IMG/VR virus record: IMGVR_UViG_3300033571_009591
Span: 20,216-84,215 of that record
DNA: 64,000 nucleotides
Source: a virus
Reading direction: 5' to 3' (one strand)
Shown: positions 6,566 through 14,312 of the stretch, one piece after another
How positions within the stretch are numbered: the stretch's first letter is position 1
Layout: each line of letters starts with the position of its first letter
Notes under the pieces: model-generated
What the model was told of the DNA's origin: nothing
The model's database searches: none
What the model saw: only the letters and a program-made list of their open reading frames with translations
Position numbers and translations under genes: made by a program

Positions 6566-6931
6566 ATGGGAGACAGAGCAGTAGTTGGATTTAAGGCAAA
6601 TGCTGAAAGTCCAGTTATTTATCTTTATTCACATTGGGCAGGTTCAGACATGGACTTCCTATTAGCACAGGCACTAGAAAAGGCAGAGCCTCGTTGGAGT
6701 GACTCAGACTATGCGACTCGTATAGTTATTTCACACTTGATTTCAGATGATTGGAAATCACTAACAGGCTGGGGTATCTCAGTAAATACTTTCGCTTACC
6801 CTGACTATCAGACAATTAAGGTAGTCGAGTGGAGTGAGGGGATTGTTTCTGAACGCCTCACAGATAGCCCTGACACAGTAATTCATACAGACACCTTCGC
6901 AGATTTCGTATCAGCGAAACAGAAAGTCTAA
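6566..6931 (+). CDS. Conserved phage protein of the MGDRAVVGF type, unknown
   Basis: A protein of 121 residues. MGDRAVVGFKAN, VIYLYSHWAGS, ATRIVISHLISDDW and TGWGIS are a signature I recognise from uncharacterised actinophage proteins. Single-gene cassette with its own promoter and an AAAGGGG site. Confidence 0.65.
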   Translation: MGDRAVVGFKANAESPVIYLYSHWAGSDMDFLLAQALEKAEPRWSDSDYATRIVISHLISDDWKSLTGWGISVNTFAYPDYQTIKVVEWSEGIVSERLTDSPDTVIHTDTFADFVSAKQKV

Positions 6932-6961
6932 GACACGCACGATTGAGTGGGCTAGATGGAT

Positions 6962-6991
6962 TTGACACTAGCCACTCTATCGTGTTAAACT
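6962..6991 (+). promoter_or_regulatory. Sigma70-type promoter
   Basis: TTGACA 6962-6967, 18 bases, TAAACT 6986-6991. It appears to drive the 7036 and 7512 genes. Confidence 0.65.
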
Positions 6992-7035
6992 CAGCCCAGC
7001 AAGAACCCAAGACACAATGACAAGGAGAACACCCA

Positions 7036-7497
7036 ATGTTAGACAAAGAAAAGAAAGTTCAAGGCATAGCAGTTTATGCTGAGTTTCGTCGAGCAGGTCA
7101 AACAATGCAGTTAATTGTTACACCTGACGCATACACAACAGAAGGCAATTTAGTTCCAATGACTTTAATTCGCCGAATTGTTACCAAAGAAACACCTAAG
7201 AAACAATGGAAGAATTCAACTCTTCGTGGACTAGACCTTAATGAAATTATTTCAGAAAAAAGAACTGTATCTGACTCAGACAAAAATGAGTTCACAGAGA
7301 AGCGCATGCGACATGCTATTCATTTCTTTGATCAAATTATTAGTCAAGGTTGGACTATCGAGCAGAAACCAATTCTCGTTGAGGTATCACGCCACGACGC
7401 AGATGATTTAATTAAAGGCAAGACACCAAACAAAATAATCTATCGCGTTCACATTTCTCGTAAAGCCTTAGGCTTTCCTGAATTAGTGGCTGCGTAA
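7036..7497 (+). CDS. Unknown protein in the MoxR-VWA operon
   Basis: A protein of 153 residues after CAAGGAGAACACCCA. Begins MLDKEKKVQGIAVYAEFRR, with an alpha/beta pattern and IIYRVHISRKALGF near the end. No family recognised. It ends 14 bases before the AAA+ ATPase gene and shares its promoter, so it is a candidate third component of that system. Confidence 0.65.
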   Translation: MLDKEKKVQGIAVYAEFRRAGQTMQLIVTPDAYTTEGNLVPMTLIRRIVTKETPKKQWKNSTLRGLDLNEIISEKRTVSDSDKNEFTEKRMRHAIHFFDQIISQGWTIEQKPILVEVSRHDADDLIKGKTPNKIIYRVHISRKALGFPELVAA

Positions 7498-7511
7498 GGG
7501 GGGATATAAAA

Positions 7512-8567
7512 ATGGAAAATCTTAAAGAGCGTTTCGACGCACTCACACCAAATCTAACACCAACACTATGGGATACCATTGTGGATGTTGCCTCACAAGG
7601 AGTCAATGAAAACGCAGGGCTAATCCTTAATGGAAGTGTTCTTCCACAAGGTCGTTATGTTGAACGCGCACTTGGCGCAGACAGAGCCCCACGCAAATCT
7701 AAGATGGCTATGGCAGGTGGCATTGTGGAAAATCTCGAAGGCGAAGAGCAATACCTTCGACCAAATGGCACACCATACTTCTCTCGTTTATGGGGAGAGC
7801 ATAGAGATGTAGAAACTTTGCGCAAAGCAAGAAGCGCAACTGCGATTTCTAATTCAACAGGTAAAGGCTCTGCTATGTATCCTTTACTTTATGGCGCACC
7901 CGGTTGCGGAAAAACTGCCCTTATTGAAGCAGCGTATGGAACTAATGTTCGTACTTTGCTAGGTAATGGAGATGTTGAAGCAGCAGACATGATTGGTTCT
8001 TATGTTCAAACTCCAAGTGGAAACTTTGAGTGGGTAGATGGTGACCTAGTGAAGGCTGCGGAAAATGGCGAAGTTTATTTCATTGACGAAATTGGTTTGA
8101 TTGACCCTAAGGTTCTCGCACTCGTGTATGGACTTATGGATGGTCGTCGTGAATTAACTATCACTACAAATCCTGAGCGAGGAACTATCAAGGCTCATCC
8201 TGATTTCTTCGTAGTAGCAGCGACAAATCCAAACGCACCCGGCGTTCGTTTATCTGAGGCGTTGCTATCTCGTTTCACACTTCAAGCAGAAATGACAACA
8301 GATTGGAATCTCGCTCGCAAATTAGGAGTACCAACAATTGTTGTAACTGCTGCTCAGAATCTTTATCGTAAGCAGATGAACAAGGAAGGCATTTCTTGGT
8401 CACCACAAATGCGCGAACTTCTAGCGTTTCGTGACATAGCAGAAACCTTTGGAACTGCGTTCGCACTTTCAAATCTAATCGCTGCTGCTCCACAGAACGA
8501 CAGAGCAAGTGTGGCTGATGTTCTTTCCCGTGCCTTTGGGGAAGAGATGAAGCCAGCCAAAATCTAA
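7512..8567 (+). CDS. MoxR-type AAA+ ATPase
   Basis: A protein of 351 residues. Walker A GAPGCGKTALIEA (G128-, K134), Walker B VYFIDEIG (D192, E193), and a sensor/arginine region AATNPNAPGVRLSEALLSRF around 237-256, as in MoxR/CobS-type ATPases. Such ATPases act with a VWA-domain partner to remodel or insert metals into target proteins, and the VWA partner is the next gene. About 110 residues precede the P-loop, including a charged Lys-rich stretch. CobS-like ATPases occur in other phages. The target here is unknown. Between this gene and its partner lie a pseudoknot-like structure and a second promoter. Confidence 0.85.
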   Translation: MENLKERFDALTPNLTPTLWDTIVDVASQGVNENAGLILNGSVLPQGRYVERALGADRAPRKSKMAMAGGIVENLEGEEQYLRPNGTPYFSRLWGEHRDVETLRKARSATAISNSTGKGSAMYPLLYGAPGCGKTALIEAAYGTNVRTLLGNGDVEAADMIGSYVQTPSGNFEWVDGDLVKAAENGEVYFIDEIGLIDPKVLALVYGLMDGRRELTITTNPERGTIKAHPDFFVVAATNPNAPGVRLSEALLSRFTLQAEMTTDWNLARKLGVPTIVVTAAQNLYRKQMNKEGISWSPQMRELLAFRDIAETFGTAFALSNLIAAAPQNDRASVADVLSRAFGEEMKPAKI

Positions 8568-8643
8568 GGACACCCCCGTCCTAGATTGAGGTGAGGGGTC
8601 GAGGGTTGAGCGTGGTTCTTGGGTGTCCTACGCTCCCCTCGAC
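8567..8643 (+). ncRNA. Predicted H-type pseudoknot between MoxR and VWA genes
   Basis: AGGACACCC 8567-8575 pairs with GGGTGTCCT 8621-8629, and GTCGAGGG 8598-8605 pairs with CCCTCGAC 8636-8643. The arms interleave (a-b-a'-b'), which is a pseudoknot rather than nested hairpins. No T-tract follows. It begins on the last base of the MoxR stop codon and could stabilise or terminate that transcript. Confidence 0.5.
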
Positions 8644-8650
8644 ACTTCCA

Positions 8651-8695
8651 AAATGGATTTGACAATAGAAAATTAAAATGAAATAATTGCTTTAT
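8651..8695 (+). promoter_or_regulatory. Sigma70-type promoter inside a duplicated 45-bp block
   Basis: TTGACA 8659-8664, 17 bases, AATAAT 8682-8687. The surrounding 45 bases are identical to 12717-12761. Confidence 0.7.
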
Positions 8696-8738
8696 TAGGT
8701 CGGAAGCCTAGTAACTAAAAAGAAAAGGGGTAAGAAAA

Positions 8739-10517
8739 ATGCGTCACTTAAAAACAGGTGAAACAAGAGCAGAGGCAACTCCAACAGAGTGGCTAAGAGC
8801 AGGACGCACGATTGGCGAACTAGCCAACAAATGGTCTTTGCGTAACGACATTGTTGCGTATGTAGGGCCGGGAGCAGGTGGGCAAGCCCCTGCGTGTTTC
8901 GCTCCAACAACTGCCGAGGTTGAAGTTAATGTTGATATTGCTTTCGGATTTGGCGTAAAGCCCGAAGAGGTCGAGCGACTTAACGAACGCAAAGTTCAAT
9001 ACGAATTCCCAAAGGGAACTGGCGCAATTATGCACGAGGCATTTCATGCTCGCTACTCTCGCTGGTCTATGCCTGAGGCATACAAAGAATTAAAGTCTGA
9101 CGAATATCAAGCACTTATCCTATTAGAGGAAAGTCGTATCGAGTTTCAGGGATTGAAGTCAATGCCTACTGCTCGTCCTTTCCTTCGCTCATGCGCTATG
9201 GAAATTGTAATTGGTGATGTTAAAGAAGATATGGAAAAACAAACTCCAACAAAATCACTAACAAATTTAATTGGTTTAGTTCACGCAAGAATTGACGCAG
9301 GTATTCTTGAAGAGCATGAAGTCGCAGTAATAATGGAATTAGTTGAAAACCAAATTCCAGCAGATGTAGTAACTCAACTACGAACAATTGCTCTATCTGC
9401 TCAAGCGCACGAACTTCACGAAGACGCTACTGAACTTTATCCACTAGCGATTGAGTGGGCGCGTATTGTTCGTGAACTCGCTAAAGAGCGTGGAGATGAA
9501 GAAGGTAATAATCCAGTAGGCGAAGCCTTGAAGAAACTTATGAGTGATGTTCTCGACGCTATGGAAGAAGCAAGTGATGAAATCTCTGCGACTAACTTTG
9601 GCGAACTAGCAGATCAAGAACAATCTGAGGATTGGAAAGATGAAGTCAAAGGCAAAGCAGAGGACGCGAAAGAGAAAGAAGAAAATCGCGAAATCGCAAA
9701 AGATGTATTTAGTAAATCTACTGGGGCAGGTTCAACAAAAAGCAGTAGTAGATTAGTAGATACTCGCAGCCCTAACGCAGACGAGTTAGTCGCAGCAGTA
9801 ACTATTGGTCAATGGTTAGAGAAGGCAAAGTATCGCGAGCGCGACGAACACGAGGTTGCCAGTATTCTCCCACCCGGACGACTTCGCACACGAGCCATTG
9901 TTCAAAACGCAGCATTGAAATCTCGTGGAGTGAACCAGCAAGTCGAGGCGTTTCGTCGCACAGTTCGTAAGCACACAGACGACCCAACACTTCATGTCGG
10001 AGTTATGGTGGACATTTCAGGTTCAATGGGTTCAGCCATGCAACCAATGGCAACAACTGCGTGGGTTATGTCTGAGGCAGTAAATCGTATTCAAGGTGAG
10101 TGCGCTATGGTCTATTTCGGAAATGATGTATTCCCTACTCTCAAAGCAGGGCAACGACTTAAAGAAGTTTCTATTTACTCTGCCCCTGATGGCACAGAGA
10201 AATTTGCTAAAGCGTTCTCGGCACTTGATGGCGCGTTGAACTTACTTCACGGAAATGGCGCACGATTGCTCGTCATAGTTTCAGATGGTCAATACACTTC
10301 GGAAGAAACTCGGAAGGCTGAGGAAATTGTTGCGAAGTGTAAAGAGGCTGGCGTAGCAATTCTGTGGTTGCCATTTGATAATGGACAGGGCGCGGATAGA
10401 TTGGCTGCCAACTATGCGGAAGTAATCCGAGAGATTACAAACCCAGCACAGGCTGCCGAAACTATTGGTAGAGCAGCAGAGCGTGTCATGACAAGGATTG
10501 GGCAACGAGTGGCATAA
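8739..10517 (+). CDS. VWA-domain protein with HExxH metallopeptidase-like motif
   Basis: A protein of 592 residues. IMHEAFHARYSRW gives HExxH (H99, E100, H103), as in the putative metallopeptidase domain found N-terminal to VWA-like domains (DUF2201 type). An acidic, Lys/Glu-rich middle (about 245-345) is followed by a VWA domain with the metal-binding DISGS motif (D425, S427, S429) and a later IVSDGQYTSEET. The layout also resembles CobT. It should be the substrate-recruiting partner of the MoxR ATPase at 7512, activated by metal at the VWA site. Own promoter and AAAGGGGTAAGAAAA site. A strong double hairpin follows it. Confidence 0.8.
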   Translation: MRHLKTGETRAEATPTEWLRAGRTIGELANKWSLRNDIVAYVGPGAGGQAPACFAPTTAEVEVNVDIAFGFGVKPEEVERLNERKVQYEFPKGTGAIMHEAFHARYSRWSMPEAYKELKSDEYQALILLEESRIEFQGLKSMPTARPFLRSCAMEIVIGDVKEDMEKQTPTKSLTNLIGLVHARIDAGILEEHEVAVIMELVENQIPADVVTQLRTIALSAQAHELHEDATELYPLAIEWARIVRELAKERGDEEGNNPVGEALKKLMSDVLDAMEEASDEISATNFGELADQEQSEDWKDEVKGKAEDAKEKEENREIAKDVFSKSTGAGSTKSSSRLVDTRSPNADELVAAVTIGQWLEKAKYRERDEHEVASILPPGRLRTRAIVQNAALKSRGVNQQVEAFRRTVRKHTDDPTLHVGVMVDISGSMGSAMQPMATTAWVMSEAVNRIQGECAMVYFGNDVFPTLKAGQRLKEVSIYSAPDGTEKFAKAFSALDGALNLLHGNGARLLVIVSDGQYTSEETRKAEEIVAKCKEAGVAILWLPFDNGQGADRLAANYAEVIREITNPAQAAETIGRAAERVMTRIGQRVA

Positions 10518-10645
10518 TTCGGTTTGGGTGGTCGGTAGATTGCTCAAAGACTTTCAGTTCGGGTGCGTCCTTCCAACGCTTTCCCACCAGAACCGAACGG
10601 AGAGTAAAGTGGGCAGAGTCCCTTAACCCCCTTTCGGGACTCTGC
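10518..10645 (+). ncRNA. Two strong stem-loops downstream of the VWA gene
   Basis: Stem 1: TTCGGTT and GGGTGG (10518-10531) with CCCACC and AACCGAA (10583-10597). Stem 2: GCAGAGTCCC 10613-10622 with GGGACTCTGC 10636-10645, a perfect 10-bp stem that extends outward. No long T-tract, but an R1 copy follows. Probably transcript-end structures. Confidence 0.55.
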
Positions 10646-10653
10646 TCACACTT

Positions 10654-10669
10654 TAACAAAAAGTAAAAA
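10654..10669 (+). repeat. R1 repeat
   Basis: TAACAAAAAGTAAAAA, directly after stem 2. Confidence 0.8.
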
Positions 10670-10700
10670 CGACAAATGACGAAATGACAAGGGGAAAGAA

Positions 10701-11132
10701 ATGACAGATGAACCGAAAGTAAAAAGGCATGTTATTGAGACAGACCTCGATAGAACAGACGCGGTGTTTTACACAGGCGAAGGTCTTATTGCCACAGTTA
10801 CATACAAAGGCTTTCATGTTGATGTTTATTGTGACGGCGTAACCCACGCAGAACTTTTAGACCAGCCTAACGGCTACCCTGTTTCAAGACTATCCTCTGC
10901 CTCAGATTTTATTAGTGCGGGGCTTAGTACGGATGACGCTATTAGTTTGGCGGTAGAGCAAGAAATACTCATATTCATAAACAACTCGTGGTTCGACTTG
11001 TATTGCGAAGGCGAACACTTAGACATTGTGTGCCACACAATAGGCGACGCCATAGACTCAGCAAAGACTTATGTCGAAGAACAGTATTTTGATGAACAAG
11101 AGTTGATGAAAGAACTTGACACGGCTAGTTAA
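10701..11132 (+). CDS. Unknown phage protein
   Basis: A protein of 143 residues after AAGGGGAAAGAA. Acidic, with GLIATVTYKGFHVDVYCDGV near the N-terminus. The downstream promoter overlaps its last codons. No clear promoter upstream. No family recognised. Confidence 0.65.
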   Translation: MTDEPKVKRHVIETDLDRTDAVFYTGEGLIATVTYKGFHVDVYCDGVTHAELLDQPNGYPVSRLSSASDFISAGLSTDDAISLAVEQEILIFINNSWFDLYCEGEHLDIVCHTIGDAIDSAKTYVEEQYFDEQELMKELDTAS

Positions 11133-11144
11133 TTTTGGTAAACT
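11116..11144 (+). promoter_or_regulatory. Sigma70-type promoter
   Basis: TTGACA 11116-11121, 17 bases, TAAACT 11139-11144, overlapping the end of the previous gene. Confidence 0.65.
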
Positions 11145-11173
11145 AACGGCAACAGAAAGAAAGGGGAAAACAA

Positions 11174-11689
11174 ATGCACACATGTCACATACTTTTAGTT
11201 GAAGCGGATAATGCCGAAGAGGCGTTGGATTATGTACGCTCTCAACTTAACGGCGAAGACCCATACCCAACTTGGTCTGATTGGCACGAAGTTGGCGGGC
11301 GTTGGTCTGGATTATTTCAAGGCTGGGACGATACAAAAGATGTTCTTGGCTATGCGGACAACCCAACACTAGCCGAAGACATCCTAAAACAATTCTCGGA
11401 CTTCAGGCTCGCGGAAATGAAGCGGTACAAAGAGCAACTGGACGAAGCGGACTTTTCACTAGACAAAGTTCTAGCCGACTACAAAATAAACGACAACAAG
11501 GCGAACTTTGAGAACGGCATGAATTTATGGCGTATGCAAAAACTAATGCAGACACTTCAAGATGATTGGACTTCCGATAGCGGTGTGTTCGACCTTCAAG
11601 AAGGAACGGCAAGTCTTACATACTTTAAGGAACGATTGACGGCTCGCCCCGAGAAACAATTTTTAGTCCCAGTAGATTTTCACTTCTAA
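11174..11689 (+). CDS. Conserved phage protein with WSDWHEVGGRWSG motif
   Basis: A protein of 171 residues. MHTCHILLVEADNAEEALDY looks like a small alpha/beta start, then WSDWHEVGGRWSGLFQGW, a motif seen in uncharacterised phage and bacterial proteins. The middle is helical and charged. Function unknown. Single-gene cassette with AAAGGGGAAAACAA. Confidence 0.65.
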   Translation: MHTCHILLVEADNAEEALDYVRSQLNGEDPYPTWSDWHEVGGRWSGLFQGWDDTKDVLGYADNPTLAEDILKQFSDFRLAEMKRYKEQLDEADFSLDKVLADYKINDNKANFENGMNLWRMQKLMQTLQDDWTSDSGVFDLQEGTASLTYFKERLTARPEKQFLVPVDFHF

Positions 11690-11703
11690 GAGAAACTCGC
11701 TTT

Positions 11704-11719
11704 TAGCAAAAAGTAAAAA
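11704..11719 (+). repeat. R1 repeat
   Basis: Exact copy 15 bases after the preceding stop and 9 bases before the next promoter. Confidence 0.85.
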
Positions 11720-11728
11720 CGGACAAGA

Positions 11729-11757
11729 TTGACACGGCAAGGAAAAATTGTTATTAT
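11729..11757 (+). promoter_or_regulatory. Sigma70-type promoter
   Basis: TTGACA 11729-11734, 17 bases, TATTAT 11752-11757. Confidence 0.65.
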
Positions 11758-11785
11758 TGCTTAAACACAACAAAGGGGAAACCAA

Positions 11786-12094
11786 ATGGAATACAAAGAG
11801 ATTACATACCGACTACGGCTTGTTCGTAAAATAAAAGGTTTCACACTACATGAAGTAGAGAAGCACTCGAACGGCGTGATAAATGCGGTTGCCTTAGGTA
11901 GTTGGGAACGAGGAGATAGAAAACCTACATTAGAACGATTGCTTGTTCTTTGTAGTGAAGTCTATAAAGTTCCGCTTTCTGCCGTTGTTAGCGGTAGTCA
12001 TGACGAATTCATAAAGCAAATGCTTACTACGATTTACGCAGACCCTAAAGACCCGAACTTATTAAGTAAATACTTACCAAAGGATAAAAAATGA
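11786..12094 (+). CDS. XRE-family HTH regulator
   Basis: A protein of 102 residues. Residues 5-68 fit the Cro/C1-type helix-turn-helix: RLRLVRKIKGFTLHEVEKHS, then GSWERGDRKPTLERLLVLC and the closing helix VYKVPLSAVV. Such proteins bind operators as dimers. The C-terminal 35 residues are charged. Own promoter and AAAGGGGAAACCAA site. Overlaps the next gene by ATGA. Confidence 0.8.
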   Translation: MEYKEITYRLRLVRKIKGFTLHEVEKHSNGVINAVALGSWERGDRKPTLERLLVLCSEVYKVPLSAVVSGSHDEFIKQMLTTIYADPKDPNLLSKYLPKDKK

Positions 12095-12240
12095 AACCTT
12101 GTATCAAATGCGGTTGGCTAGTCAAAGACGACTTCGGATTATTGAAAGACGAGATGAACGGGTATGTCTGCGACTTCGCAGGAACAACTCCGTTGCCACA
12201 TCAAATAACTTTAGAAAGGAGTTTTGCTTTCGTTGTATAA
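12091..12240 (+). CDS. Small Cys protein coupled to the XRE gene
   Basis: A protein of 49 residues, ATGA-coupled. MKPCIKCGWLVKDD has one CxxC, with a third Cys at residue 28 and His at 37, a possible minimal zinc site. Function unknown. Confidence 0.55.
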   Translation: MKPCIKCGWLVKDDFGLLKDEMNGYVCDFAGTTPLPHQITLERSFAFVV

Positions 12241-12245
12241 GCGAA

Positions 12246-12261
12246 TAGCAAAAAGTAAAAA
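12246..12261 (+). repeat. R1 repeat before a start codon
   Basis: Exact copy, five bases after a TAA stop and ending on the A of ATG 12261. Confidence 0.9.
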
Positions 12262-12491
12262 TGAAAGTTAGAGAACTTGTAAGTCAGTTGCAATTAAATT
12301 ATCTCCCTGATGATGAAATTATTGTTGCTTACTGGGATAAAGAAACGATAGAAAATTACGGCTCGCCTGAACTTTCTAAAACTCAATGGTCATTAGTTGT
12401 TGATGATTACGAGTCTGGTGAGTGGGGTTGGCAAAGTACGGCTGCCGAGGAATTTGTCGAGATTGCGGAAAGGATTGTCGGAGATGAGTAA
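12261..12491 (+). CDS. Small acidic protein, paralogue of the gene at 2933
   Basis: A protein of 76 residues. MKVRELVSQLQLNYLPDDEI, VAYWDKE and LSKTQWSLVVDDY align with the 2933 product. Here the start is fused to R1 and has no AAAGGGG site, unlike its paralogue. Function unknown. Confidence 0.65.
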   Translation: MKVRELVSQLQLNYLPDDEIIVAYWDKETIENYGSPELSKTQWSLVVDDYESGEWGWQSTAAEEFVEIAERIVGDE

Positions 12492-12648
12492 AACTTGGAA
12501 AGTTACTTTCGTATCCCACTTCGGTACTGAGGTCACCTCGGAAACTCAAAGAGGGGCGCAAGCCCTTGCCTCGGAGTGGTTGGAGAACGAGTACGGTCAC
12601 GATCTTGCTCGAGCCACCGAGATTGAGGTCGAGGAAGTCGAGCAATAG
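12484..12648 (+). CDS. Small protein, unknown
   Basis: A protein of 54 residues from ATG 12484, overlapping the previous stop by 8 bases, with GGAGATG as ribosome site. MSKTWKVTFVSHFGTEVTSE, then a helix AQALASEWLENEY. Its TAG stop belongs to an R1 copy. Confidence 0.6.
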   Translation: MSKTWKVTFVSHFGTEVTSETQRGAQALASEWLENEYGHDLARATEIEVEEVEQ

Positions 12649-12661
12649 CAAAAAGTAAAAA
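12646..12661 (+). repeat. R1 repeat supplying a stop codon
   Basis: Exact copy. Its TAG terminates the 12484 gene. Confidence 0.9.
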
Positions 12662-12716
12662 CTAGGGGGGCAAAATTGTGTCCTCTATCACAAAAGATTT
12701 TTTTGGCGACACGCTT

Positions 12717-12761
12717 AAATGGATTTGACAATAGAAAATTAAAATGAAATAATTGCTTTAT
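12717..12761 (+). promoter_or_regulatory. Sigma70-type promoter, duplicate of 8651-8695
   Basis: TTGACA 12725-12730, 17 bases, AATAAT 12748-12753, within 45 bases identical to the VWA-gene promoter. Confidence 0.7.
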
Positions 12762-12814
12762 CAAGTCAGATACTTGATGAACGACAAAACGACATAGTGA
12801 AGGGAATTGGGCAA

Positions 12815-13201
12815 ATGCCTAGAACCAACATAGAGCAGGAAGTAGTTGTTAAGACAACTATCGCAGTATCAACAACAACAGTTGCGCTAGACGCAACAAA
12901 TGCTAGTGAGTTAATCGCTAAACTTAACTCAATGCGTGACGCTATCAAGGCGCAACAAGACGCAGAGAAGGCTATCAAGGCTGAACTCTACGGACTTATG
13001 GGCTACACACTCGTTAATGATGAGTGGGTCGGAACTGCCGAAGTTGGCACTATCGCAGGTATTACAGTTGCGAAGGTCGCAACAGTAAATGCTACAAAGT
13101 TGAACAAAGAAAAATTGTTCGCTGAAAACCCAAACGCTGAAGCCTTGCTAAAGGCTTACACAGAGCCAGCACCCTACAAGGCTCTAAAGATAGGTAAGTA
13201 A
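12815..13201 (+). CDS. Unknown phage protein with coiled-coil segment
   Basis: A protein of 128 residues from ATG 12815 (AGGGA site nearby). GTG 12797 would add six residues. A Thr/Val-rich N-terminus is followed by the helix ASELIAKLNSMRDAIKAQQD, then GYTLVNDEWVGTAE and a conserved-looking end APYKALKIGK. It resembles small proteins that accompany phage recombination genes, but this is a weak impression. Confidence 0.6.
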   Translation: MPRTNIEQEVVVKTTIAVSTTTVALDATNASELIAKLNSMRDAIKAQQDAEKAIKAELYGLMGYTLVNDEWVGTAEVGTIAGITVAKVATVNATKLNKEKLFAENPNAEALLKAYTEPAPYKALKIGK

Positions 13202-13206
13202 TTCGA

Positions 13207-13240
13207 GAAGCCCTCGCACCGAAAGGTGCGGGGGTTTCTT
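13207..13240 (+). terminator. Rho-independent terminator
   Basis: CCTCGCACC-GAAA-GGTGCGGGGG hairpin with a short T-rich tail (TTTCTTT). Confidence 0.8.
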
Positions 13241-13258
13241 TACCAAAAATTAAACCAA

Positions 13259-13274
13259 CAACAAAAAGTAAAAA
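13259..13274 (+). repeat. R1 repeat (variant)
   Basis: CAACAAAAAGTAAAAA, running directly into the AAGGGG ribosome site of the 13291 gene. Confidence 0.75.
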
Positions 13275-13290
13275 AGGGGAAAAAGAAAAA

Positions 13291-13440
13291 ATGGAAACTG
13301 AAAAAACAGTATGGGCGTCAAGTGTTACAGAGACTATGGTCGCTGAAGCAGGGTTAAACGATAACGAGATAAGTATGCTCGTTGAGTCGCTTAATGACGC
13401 GGTTATGGAAGTCTGCCTTAATTACAACATTACTAACTAA
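13291..13440 (+). CDS. Small helical protein, unknown
   Basis: A protein of 49 residues after AAGGGGAAAAAGAAAAA. LNDNEISMLVESLNDAVMEV suggests two helices. No promoter is seen; it may be read through from upstream. Confidence 0.6.
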   Translation: METEKTVWASSVTETMVAEAGLNDNEISMLVESLNDAVMEVCLNYNITN

Positions 13441-13446
13441 AGGTGA

Positions 13447-13475
13447 TTGACAAAAAAGAATTAAAGTTTTATACT
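13447..13475 (+). promoter_or_regulatory. Sigma70-type promoter
   Basis: TTGACA 13447-13452, 17 bases, TATACT 13470-13475. Nearly identical over 38 bases to the promoter at 13723. Confidence 0.75.
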
Positions 13476-13501
13476 TAGCACTACACAACAAAGGGGGAAA
13501 G

Positions 13502-13717
13502 ATGAGTGAAATGTATAGATGTGTCGTGTGTGATAGCGACAAAGTAAATGAACACCCAAAGATTAAAGATAGTTTTTATGGACTCCAGTACCTATGTGAT
13601 GATGATGAAAAAGGTTGCTGGGATACTTACGAGGGTTGGTATTGCGACACTTGTAAGTTGCTACACGACCACGATACCACTATGGAAAGTGATAACAGTT
13701 GCCAAGTAAAGGACTAA
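13502..13717 (+). CDS. Zinc-binding mini-protein, unknown
   Basis: A protein of 71 residues after AAAGGGGGAAAG. YRCVVCDSDKV and YCDTCKLLHDHD plus CDDD and CQ give a Cys/His-rich protein able to bind one or two zinc ions. Confidence 0.65.
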   Translation: MSEMYRCVVCDSDKVNEHPKIKDSFYGLQYLCDDDEKGCWDTYEGWYCDTCKLLHDHDTTMESDNSCQVKD

Positions 13718-13722
13718 GGTAC

Positions 13723-13751
13723 TTGACAAACAAGAATTAAAGTTTTATACT
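13723..13751 (+). promoter_or_regulatory. Sigma70-type promoter, near-copy of 13447
   Basis: TTGACA 13723-13728, 17 bases, TATACT 13746-13751. Confidence 0.75.
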
Positions 13752-13792
13752 TAGCACTACCAACGCACGACTAACTAGAAAAGGGGAAATAA

Positions 13793-14275
13793 ATGACTAC
13801 AACAACAATAGAAAAAGTTACAGTTAAGCAAGCAAGTCAAGCAATAAACCAACTCGCAACAAACTTTATGGAGTCAAACGAGATTGACGCGGACTTACTT
13901 TTGATTGTCACTAAGGGAATTACAACTAATACAATTGCCCACTTACGCGACTACATGCTCGGTATGCCAGCAGATTTTGGCGTAGGGTTTATGATTAATT
14001 TTGCTGAAGCGATTGAAGCACAAACACCTGCGGAGAACTCTTACGCAATTAAAACAATTCTCTCGGCTTTCTATTATGAAAACTTAGACTCTACTAAGGC
14101 TAAGGCAAAGGTTGATGAAGCACTAGCAATTAATCCTTCATACTCACTCGCTCAATTACTCTCACGAGTATTCGGTTCGGGTTGGTCTGCGGAGTCTTTC
14201 GTAAGTATGCGGAGCGAACTTCACCCTAAAGTTATTCTTTCGATTAAAGATGACGCGGAAGTAGAACTTTCATAA
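13793..14275 (+). CDS. DUF4192-like protein (tentative)
   Basis: A protein of 160 residues. The C-terminal ALAINPSYSLAQLLSRVFGSG resembles the AL-I-PxYSLAxLL pattern of actinobacterial DUF4192 proteins, and a preceding segment (AKAKVDEALA) fits their helical repeat. Function of that family unknown. Single-gene cassette ended by a terminator. Confidence 0.5.
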   Translation: MTTTTIEKVTVKQASQAINQLATNFMESNEIDADLLLIVTKGITTNTIAHLRDYMLGMPADFGVGFMINFAEAIEAQTPAENSYAIKTILSAFYYENLDSTKAKAKVDEALAINPSYSLAQLLSRVFGSGWSAESFVSMRSELHPKVILSIKDDAEVELS

Positions 14276-14285
14276 GTAAGAGAAG

Positions 14286-14312
14286 CCCCGCAGAAATGCG
14301 GGGTTTTTCTTT
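14286..14312 (+). terminator. Rho-independent terminator
   Basis: CCCCGCA-GAAA-TGCGGGG followed by TTTTTCTTTT. Confidence 0.85.
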
